Below, piece after piece: positions 63,763 to 64,000 of a stretch of DNA of 64,000 bases. A program made the translations under genes and the position numbers. The notes under the pieces were generated by a model. The model did no database searches. It was not told where the DNA came from and saw only the letters and a list, made by a program, of their open reading frames with translations. Every line of letters starts with the position of its first letter. The stretch's first letter is position 1. The stretch is from the NCBI RefSeq assembly GCF_001422735.1, contig NZ_LMLZ01000020.1, forward strand, positions 206,954 to 270,953, written 5' to 3'. Source of the DNA: Acidovorax sp. Leaf78 (lineage in GTDB: Bacteria > Pseudomonadota > Gammaproteobacteria > Burkholderiales > Burkholderiaceae_C).

Positions 63763-64000
63763 TCATGCGCGCGGGAAGGTCACCACATGGTCCACCTGCG
63801 CGCGAATGCCGATCCACTCGCCCAGCGCATGGTTGTGGTGGCTGGGCACATGGGCCAGCACGGTGTGGCCGCTGGCCAGGCGCAGCGTGTACAAGAACTC
63901 CGACCCGCGGAACGACTTGCGCAGGATCTGCGCCTGCACCGGGGCGGCGTCGTCGTGCACCACGTCGTCGGCGCGCAGCAGCACGTCGCACTCGCCGCCC
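63763..64000 (-). CDS. ABC transporter ATP-binding protein, C-terminal TOBE domain (partial)
   Basis: The last 78 codons before the stop read VLLRADDVVHDDAAPVQAQI, RKSFRGSEFLYTLRL, HHNHALGEWIGIRAQVDHVV: a TOBE-type regulatory domain as found at the end of iron(III), spermidine or molybdate importer ATPases. The VLLRADDV / GSEFLYTLRL pattern is closest to Fe(3+)-type (FbpC) ATPases, but the nucleotide-binding part is outside the window, so substrate is open. Confidence 0.72.
   Translation of the reverse strand, partial: GGECDVLLRADDVVHDDAAPVQAQILRKSFRGSEFLYTLRLASGHTVLAHVPSHHNHALGEWIGIRAQVDHVVTFPRA

Overview
The window is one stretch of a high-G+C betaproteobacterial chromosome. The closest match from gene content and order is the Comamonadaceae (Burkholderiales), in the neighbourhood of Acidovorax; that assignment is inferred from recognisable orthologues and typical gene neighbourhoods, not from a database search. 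Almost all of it is core genome: tightly packed operons with ATGA-type overlaps and few long gaps. The first gene (lysine/alanine-repeat histone H1-like protein) and the last (ABC-transporter ATPase, TOBE end) are cut by the window edges.

Layout. 1-4880, minus strand: H1-like protein, nrdB and nrdA, with a sigma-70-type promoter embedded in two NrdR boxes. 5118-10024, minus strand: a continuous operon ypjD-like / PP0621-like / pilS / pilR / ampD, diverging from ffh (10127-11506, plus). 11671-22290, minus strand: tRNA-Met, a small secreted protein, miaB, the glrK-qseG-glrR two-component system, opgG-opgH (periplasmic glucans) and a C13-peptidase-like lipoprotein. 22317-27067, minus strand: enoyl-CoA hydratase, M61 peptidase, dsbC, a UbiH-family hydroxylase. 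27173-36260, mostly plus: MOSC protein, ychF, rarD, a GGDEF cyclase, a VTT/YqaA protein (minus), a degenerate M15D-like lipoprotein, dusB-fis, purH. 36378-37491: a low-G+C islet with a frameshifted peptidoglycan amidase and a small exported protein. 37589-42008: pobA with its divergent IclR-type regulator, hemL, thiD. 42103-53641, plus: rubredoxin, then the Chp/Pil chemosensory cluster pilG-H-I-J-chpA and a pilU-type ATPase. 53820-59334: photolyase (minus), then yqgE-ruvX-pyrR-pyrB-pyrX. 59512-64000: plsC, a lone low-G+C membrane ORF, a YIP1 protein, a DUF4166/DUF393 pair and the partial ABC ATPase.

Two regulatory themes stand out. First, twitching motility: PilS/PilR (sigma-54 control of pilin), the complete Chp chemosensory array and a PilU retraction-type ATPase all lie here. 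Second, envelope homeostasis: immediately downstream of glrR, and partly inside its 3' end, are two palindromes that fit the known GlrR site TGTC-N10-GACA, followed by a -24/-12 sigma-54 promoter that points into opgGH. This suggests that GlrK/GlrR directly controls osmoregulated periplasmic glucan synthesis here; I regard it as the most interesting signal in the window. The second is the amidase plus exported-partner islet, which looks like an effector/immunity pair whose effector has been broken by a one-base deletion.

Three dispersed intergenic repeat types are also present: a hairpin element found four times (34565, 39716, 57977, 63697), a second GC-rich element that starts just after stop codons (57843, 59335, and a weak copy at 62395), and a single inverted repeat between pilU and the photolyase. 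Many long opposite-strand open frames are codon-bias shadows and were left out.
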